Shown: positions 59,476 through 64,000 of the stretch, in pieces | Numbering within the stretch: position 1 is the first letter of the stretch | Layout: each line of letters begins with the position of its first letter | Assembly (NCBI RefSeq): GCF_902703175.1 | Contig: NZ_CACRYJ010000046.1 | Span: forward strand, 124,001-188,000 | Direction of reading: 5' to 3' | Length of the DNA: 64,000 bases | Source of the DNA: Occultella aeris | Lineage (GTDB): Bacteria; Actinomycetota; Actinomycetes; Actinomycetales; Beutenbergiaceae | The notes under the pieces: model-generated | The model's database searches: none | What the model was told of the DNA's origin: nothing | The model's input: only the letters and a program-made list of their open reading frames with translations | Translations under genes and position numbers: made by a program

Positions 59476-62070
59476 TCAATCCATCGCGAGCGCCGCGACC
59501 GGCGGCGTCCGCGCGGCGGTGCGGGCCGGCAGGACCGACGCGAGCAGTCCGGCCACCAGTGCGATCACCACCACGATCGCGAGGTCGCGCCACGGCACGG
59601 CCAGGGTCACCTCGCCCACCGAGGACAGCATCACGGCGGTGCCGGCCCAGCCGAAGCCGAGCCCTGCGATGATCCCGAGCGCTGCCCCCGCACCGGCGAT
59701 CATGACCCCCTCGACGGCGAGCATGCCGCGCAGCTGGCCCCTGGTCAGGCCCATCGCACGCAGCAGGGCCGACTCCCGCCGTCGTTCCAGCACGGACAGG
59801 GAGAGCGTGTTCGCGACCCCGACGAGCGCGATCACCACCGAGACCGCGAGCATCCCGAGCACGACGGCGAGCAGGGTGTCCACCACGGAGGTGAAGGCGG
59901 CGCGTTCGACGGCGGCGCCGGCCACGGAGGCGGTCGGTGCGTCGGTCGTCGCGGACAGGTCGGTGAGCACCGTCTGGATCTCCCGGACCGTGTCGACGGC
60001 GTCGACGTCGTCGGCGAGGCGCACGGCCATCGCGTTCTCGACGGGCGTCAGCCCGAGCGCGGCGAACGTCGCGGGCGTGACCATCGGATCGACCCCGCCC
60101 AGTTCGGTGACCACTGCGGTGAGCTCCACCTCGGAACCGTCCTCCGCGGTCACCGTCACCGGGTCACCGTCGACGAGGTCGTACCAGGCCGCGTAGATCC
60201 GTGGCATCACGATCGTGGCGTCGGACAGGCCCGCGGCCACGTCCGGGTCGCGGAGCACCGGGCTCAGGTCCTCGAGCTCGACGGACTGCGCGAGCACCCA
60301 CTCCTGTGAACCGTGTACCCCGAGGGTGACCGGGGCCAGGCTCAGGAGCGCGGACTCGGCTACGCCGTCGGTCTCGGCGACCGCGTTGATCTGGGCGTGG
60401 TCCAGGGCGACGTCGGAGCCTGCGAGCGAGACGCTGACGTCCACCGGGTACTGGGTGGAGAGGGCATCACCGAGGCTGTCCTTCGCGGCAGCTGCGCCGG
60501 TGGACATCATCGTGACCAGGGCCACGCCGATGAACAGGGCACTTGCGGTCGCGCCGGTGCGGCGAGGGTTGCGGACCGCGTTCGCGGTGGCGATGCGCCC
60601 GGGCACCCAGCGGGACAGGATCCGGCCGGCGAGCCGGATCAGCGCGGGGACCACGAACACGGTGCCGATCAGCAGGCCGAGCACGGTGCTCAGCCCGCCG
60701 AGCACGCCGATGCCGAGCGCGATGAGCAGCCCGCTCTCCGCGTCGATGCCACCGAGCCCGCCGGCGATGCCGACGGCGAGTGCGAGCAGCCCGACGCCGC
60801 CGGCCACCAGCACGAGGGCGAAGGCCATCCTGATCCGTCCGGCGCCGCGGGCGTGCTCGCCCTCCACCGGGCGCAGCGCAGCGAGCGGCGCCACCCGGGT
60901 GGCGATCCGAGCCGGCACCAGCGCGGCCAGCACCGTCACCACGGTGCCGACGAGGACGGGCACGATCACGCTGACGGCGTTCACGTGCAGGGTCCGGTCG
61001 AGCGGGACGTCCAGGTTCAGCTCCGCCACCACGGCGAGCCCGACGGCCATCAGCACCGTGCCGAGCACCAGTCCGGCGATCGAGGAGACCAGGCCGACCA
61101 CGAGCGCCTCGATGAGCACGGTCGAGCGGACCTGCTCCTTCGTGGCCCCGACGCAGCGCAGCAGGGCCAGGCTGCGGGTGCGCTGGGCGACCAGCACCTG
61201 GAACGTGTTCGCGATGACCAGCGCGGCGACGGCGAGCGCGACGGCCGCGAAGCCGAGCGGGAGCACCACGAACGTCATGTCGTTGCCGGTGATCTCCGCC
61301 GTCGTGCGCTGGGCCTGTTCGGTGACGGTGAGCACCTCGGCCGTGGCGTTGCCCGCGAGTTGTGCCGCCACCGCGCCGAGGGTGGCCTCGGCGTCCGCGC
61401 CGTCGTCGATCGCGATCAGGATCGAGGACCACGTCGAAGCGGACTCGTTGGCCTCGAGCTCCCAGCGGGTGAGCTCGTCGGCGGGCACGTAGGCGTTCGG
61501 TGCGCCGTAGGCCAGGCCGCTGTTCTCCTCGATCAGGCCGCTGATCCGCAGGGACTCGGCGTGCGGCGCCCAGGTGCCGCTCTCGGGGTCCTCAGGATCG
61601 GGCGTCCACGACTCCCAGGTCGCCTCGATCTCGTCGCCGGGCTGGACGCCGAGCCGTTCCGCGATGTCCACTCCGAGCGAGATCTCCCCGGCCGCGGCCG
61701 GTGCCGACCCGCTGGTGTAGACCGCAGGAGACAGCCGCGCGTCGCTGGCCGCGCCGCCGATGTTCACCCATTCGGTGCGTCCGCCGGCGCCGAGCTCGGC
61801 CCCGAAGGAGTACATCGGGTCGGCCGCGGCGACGCCGTCGGTCTCTCGGATCCGGTCCAGCGCGTCGGCGTCGAGGCTGTATGTCGGGTCGTCGACCACG
61901 AGGTCCGCGTCGGCGAGCTGCGCGGTGACCGCGTTGTAGGTGGTCTGCTCCAGCGTGGCCGAGGCGAGCAGGGTCACGGACACGAACGCGGTGCCGAGCA
62001 GGATGGCGATACCGGCCGCGGCGAGCCGGCCGGCGGATGTGCGCATCTGCGCCAGGGTCAGGCGCAGCAT
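59476..62070 (-). CDS. ABC transporter permease, FtsX/MacB family (duplicated FtsX unit)
   Basis: An 864-residue permease with two FtsX-like units. Helix 1 (AAAGIAILLGTAFVSVTLLA) is followed by a large extracytoplasmic domain of about 220 residues and three helices, then a second unit with the same order. The C-terminal ALLRAMGLTRGQLRGMLAVEG and the internal LALLRCVGATKEQVRSTVLIEA are typical of both units. The family moves lipoproteins, peptides or antibiotics across the envelope, or acts as a mechanotransmitter. The ATG overlaps the stop of the ATPase gene by 1 bp. Confidence 0.9.
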   Translation of the reverse strand: MLRLTLAQMRTSAGRLAAAGIAILLGTAFVSVTLLASATLEQTTYNAVTAQLADADLVVDDPTYSLDADALDRIRETDGVAAADPMYSFGAELGAGGRTEWVNIGGAASDARLSPAVYTSGSAPAAAGEISLGVDIAERLGVQPGDEIEATWESWTPDPEDPESGTWAPHAESLRISGLIEENSGLAYGAPNAYVPADELTRWELEANESASTWSSILIAIDDGADAEATLGAVAAQLAGNATAEVLTVTEQAQRTTAEITGNDMTFVVLPLGFAAVALAVAALVIANTFQVLVAQRTRSLALLRCVGATKEQVRSTVLIEALVVGLVSSIAGLVLGTVLMAVGLAVVAELNLDVPLDRTLHVNAVSVIVPVLVGTVVTVLAALVPARIATRVAPLAALRPVEGEHARGAGRIRMAFALVLVAGGVGLLALAVGIAGGLGGIDAESGLLIALGIGVLGGLSTVLGLLIGTVFVVPALIRLAGRILSRWVPGRIATANAVRNPRRTGATASALFIGVALVTMMSTGAAAAKDSLGDALSTQYPVDVSVSLAGSDVALDHAQINAVAETDGVAESALLSLAPVTLGVHGSQEWVLAQSVELEDLSPVLRDPDVAAGLSDATIVMPRIYAAWYDLVDGDPVTVTAEDGSEVELTAVVTELGGVDPMVTPATFAALGLTPVENAMAVRLADDVDAVDTVREIQTVLTDLSATTDAPTASVAGAAVERAAFTSVVDTLLAVVLGMLAVSVVIALVGVANTLSLSVLERRRESALLRAMGLTRGQLRGMLAVEGVMIAGAGAALGIIAGLGFGWAGTAVMLSSVGEVTLAVPWRDLAIVVVIALVAGLLASVLPARTAARTPPVAALAMD

Positions 62071-62855
62071 CAGCGAGCCACCTGGGTCTCGAGCCCGCGC
62101 AGCGCGTCGAGCCCGGCCAGGACCGACTCGGGGGTCGGGTCGTCGATCGTCCCGGCGATGCGACCGTCGGCGAGCATGACGACGCGGTCGGCATATGCGG
62201 CGGCCGCCGGGTCGTGGGTGACCATGACGATGGTCTGGTTCAGCTCGCGCACGGAACGGCGCAGGAACGAGAGCACCTCGGCGCCGGAGCGGGAGTCGAG
62301 ATTTCCGGTGGGCTCGTCGGCGAAGATCACGTGCGGACGGGTGCTCAGCGCGCGTGCGATCGCGACGCGCTGCTGCTGTCCGCCGGAGAGTTGGTGCGGC
62401 TTGTGGCTGAGCCGGTCCCGCAGCCCGAAGGTGTCCACGAGTAGGTCGAGCCACGCGGGATCGACGGCGGTGTTGGCCAGCTCGGAGGGCAGCGCGATGT
62501 TCTGCTCCGCGGTGAACATCGGCAGCAGGTTGAAGGACTGGAACACGAACCCGACGCGCTCACGCCGCAGGATCGTCAGCTGCTTGTCGGTGAGCGTGGT
62601 GATGTCCACGCCGCCGAGGATCACCTGACCGGAGGTCGCGGTGTCCAGGCCGGCTAGCAGGTGCATCAGAGTGGACTTGCCGGAGCCGCTCGGGCCCATG
62701 ATCGCGGTGAACACGCCACGCTCGAAGGAGACGTCCACGTGATCGAGGGCGGTCACGGCCACCTCGCCCTCGCCGTAGATCTTGCTGAGGTCGACGGCGC
62801 GCACGGCGCTGGTGGACTCGCTGCGGGGCGGGCCGGAAGGCTCTGGGGAGGTCAT
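62070..62855 (-). CDS. ABC transporter ATP-binding protein (MacB/LolD type)
   Basis: A 261-residue ATPase. Walker A is GPSGSGKSTLMHLLAGLD, the signature LSGGQQQRVAIARAL, Walker B VIFADEPTGNLDS and the H-loop VMVTHDPAAA. It couples to the FtsX-type permease downstream. The second of two in-frame ATG codons (62855) is preferred, because TAGGTT ends 7 nt before it and only 1 nt before the first (62861). It lies downstream of a two-component system. Confidence 0.93.
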   Translation of the reverse strand: MTSPEPSGPPRSESTSAVRAVDLSKIYGEGEVAVTALDHVDVSFERGVFTAIMGPSGSGKSTLMHLLAGLDTATSGQVILGGVDITTLTDKQLTILRRERVGFVFQSFNLLPMFTAEQNIALPSELANTAVDPAWLDLLVDTFGLRDRLSHKPHQLSGGQQQRVAIARALSTRPHVIFADEPTGNLDSRSGAEVLSFLRRSVRELNQTIVMVTHDPAAAAYADRVVMLADGRIAGTIDDPTPESVLAGLDALRGLETQVAR

Positions 62856-62862
62856 GCTCATG

Positions 62863-62868
62863 AACCTA
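62863..62868 (-). promoter_or_regulatory. -10 box (TAGGTT) of the MacB-like ABC operon
   Basis: TAGGTT on the minus strand ends 7 nt before the ATG at 62855 and so decides between two possible start codons. Confidence 0.5.
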
Positions 62869-62984
62869 CGGTCCGGGTGCCGAGGCCCGCGTCGCGCTTC
62901 GGTCGGGTTCGTGGATCATCCCGTGGGTGGACCCTTCGGAGGGCGGGTCGGCCCGTCGGTGGGGCAGGTCCATGCCCGACGGCG

Positions 62985-63698
62985 TCAGGTGCCCGGGCTG
63001 ACCAGTCCGGTCTCGTAGGCGGTCACGACGGCCTGGACACGGTCCCGGACGCCGAGCTTCGCGAGCACGCGGCCGACGTGTGTCTTGACCGTGGCCTCGG
63101 CCACGAACAGATCGCCGGCGATCTCGGTGTTCGTGCGGCCGCGAGCCATCAGGATCAGCACCTCACGCTCGCGGTCGGTGAGGGCGTCGAGGACGGCGGC
63201 GGGCGTCTTCTGCTCGTCCGGCAGCACGGTCGCGAGGTGCTCGATGAGCCGCCGGGTGCTGGACGGCGCGATCACTGCGTCCCCCTGGTGCACGGTGCGG
63301 ATCGCGGCGAGCATCTCCTCCGGTGGCGTGTCCTTGAGCAGGAACCCGCTCGCTCCGGCCTTGATCGCACGTAGGACGTACTCGTCGAGGTCGAACGTGG
63401 TCAGGATGACGACCTTCGGGATGGTGCCCTGCCGGTGGGTGGCCGGGTCGGTGAGGGCGGCCGTGGCGGCCAGGCCGTCCATCATCGGCATCCGCACGTC
63501 CATCAGTACCACGTCGACCTCGTGGGAGGTGAGCAGCCGCAGAGCCTGGGCGCCGTCCCCGGCCTCGAGCACGACCTCCAGGTCCGGCTGGGAGTTGATC
63601 ACCAGCGCGAACCCCGCCCGGACGAGTTGCTGATCGTCCACCAGGGCCACGCGGATCGGCGCGGTGGGAACGTCGGGGAAGGCGCCTTCGAGGGTCAT
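62985..63698 (-). CDS. NarL/LuxR-type response regulator
   Basis: A 237-residue response regulator. The receiver domain has VALVDDQQLVRAGF and the phosphoacceptor Asp in VVLMDVRMPMMDG. The C-terminal LuxR HTH is LTDREREVLILMARGRTNTEIA with ATVKTHVGRVLAKLGVRDR. ATG 63698 overlaps the stop of the upstream kinase by 4 bp. It may control the ABC/FtsX operon that begins 129 bp downstream, a common arrangement. Confidence 0.93.
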   Translation of the reverse strand: MTLEGAFPDVPTAPIRVALVDDQQLVRAGFALVINSQPDLEVVLEAGDGAQALRLLTSHEVDVVLMDVRMPMMDGLAATAALTDPATHRQGTIPKVVILTTFDLDEYVLRAIKAGASGFLLKDTPPEEMLAAIRTVHQGDAVIAPSSTRRLIEHLATVLPDEQKTPAAVLDALTDREREVLILMARGRTNTEIAGDLFVAEATVKTHVGRVLAKLGVRDRVQAVVTAYETGLVSPGT

Positions 63699-64000
63699 GC
63701 GGTGGAGCCCTTCAGTGGGTTCGGATCGGATCGGGCCGGCGGCCCGATGCGTGGGGTGGGTGCCGTGCCGCCCGGCCCGGGATGTGGAGCCGAGGCGGGT
63801 GGCGACGTGGGGGCGGGCCAAGGGCCGGGCTCCGGAGCGGGTGGCCGCGGGGCGACCGGGGTGAGCGGCGCCGTCGCCGGGTTCGGCGCCAGCCGCGGCC
63901 CGCGCCCGCCGGGCAACGGGATCTCGGCGCGGACGCGGTACCCGCCGCCCGGGCGCGGGCCGGTGGCGAGGGTGCCACCGAGCATCGCGGTCCGCTCGCG
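63695..64000 (-). CDS. Sensor histidine kinase, C-terminal end (5' part beyond window)
   Basis: The frame is open to the right edge; only the last ~102 codons are seen. RERTAMLGGTLATGPRPGGGYRVRAEIPLP matches the end of the ATPase domain of NarX/DesK-type (HPK7) kinases. A Pro/Ala-rich tail of about 65 residues follows, unusual for the class. The stop overlaps the response-regulator start by 4 bp, so the two are a cognate pair. Confidence 0.82.
   Translation of the reverse strand, partial: RERTAMLGGTLATGPRPGGGYRVRAEIPLPGGRGPRLAPNPATAPLTPVAPRPPAPEPGPWPAPTSPPASAPHPGPGGTAPTPRIGPPARSDPNPLKGSTA

Noticed and set aside
1-64000. CRISPR arrays, insertion sequences, prophage or plasmid elements
   Set aside because: No spaced direct repeats, transposase or integrase signatures, terminal inverted repeats or phage structural genes were seen anywhere in the window.

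Overview
The window is GC-rich, densely packed bacterial chromosome from an actinobacterium, most likely a member of the Micrococcales (Cellulomonas/Beutenbergia/Ruania-like; the genus is a guess). Supporting signs are two WhiB iron-sulfur regulators (WhiB7 and WhiB1), a mycoredoxin, an AdnAB-type nuclease, NudC, PdtaS, a UPF0182 protein, a PPA1309-family protein, abundant GTG starts and actinobacterial -10 boxes placed 6-8 nt before start codons. I see no prophage, insertion sequence, CRISPR array or rRNA. One tRNA is present, an initiator tRNA-fMet.

Layout. 0-15 kb: a conserved block similar in content and order to the Mycobacterium Rv3202c-Rv3193c neighbourhood: AdnB-like nuclease end, a phosphotransferase, nudC, mycoredoxin, uvrD2, whiB7 with a long attenuator-type leader, a ThiF/TOMM-scaffold-like protein, a YgjP-type metallopeptidase, a DUF2342-type metalloprotease, a PDZ/Lon-like membrane protease, a PPA1309 protein and UPF0182. 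15-24 kb: initiator tRNA, small unknowns, an alditol oxidase, a five-gene overlapping MoxR/DUF58/DUF4129 operon, and thyA-folA. 23-33 kb: an RlaP-like nucleotidyltransferase, unknown membrane proteins, an OsmC protein, two tandem SDR epimerase-like genes and a PutA proline catabolism enzyme. 33-43 kb: a CoA-pyrophosphatase-like NUDIX, a DrrA/ABC-2 export operon, formaldehyde dehydrogenase, a GlxA-type regulator and small proteins. 43-48 kb: a LacI-controlled CUT1 sugar ABC operon with two visible operators and an intercistronic stem-loop. 48-51 kb: pdtaS and whiB1 converging on one terminator. 51-59 kb: an orphan FHA-FtsK/SpoIIIE ATPase, a TetR-MFS drug efflux pair with a clear operator, recQ and a small membrane protein. 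59-64 kb: an ABC/FtsX exporter next to a two-component system whose kinase runs off the right edge.

How the genes work together. Genome maintenance (AdnB-like, UvrD2, RecQ), nucleotide hygiene (NudC, NudL-like, ThyA/FolA), redox homeostasis (mycoredoxin, OsmC, WhiB1) and envelope or antibiotic stress (WhiB7, PdtaS, MFS, ABC exporters, FtsX with a two-component system) dominate. The main metabolic modules are proline catabolism, formaldehyde oxidation, polyol oxidation and uptake of an unidentified sugar.

Most of the window is ordinary core genome. The best second-look items are regulatory. They are a complete predicted whiB7 attenuation circuit (WhiB7-type promoter, 55-codon uORF, terminator and a competing antiterminator), a repeated leaderless-transcript signature at many operon heads, the LacI operator pair, and a TetR palindrome lying inside a promoter spacer. 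The FHA-FtsK protein with two arginine-substituted Walker A motifs and no visible secretion partners is the most unusual protein.
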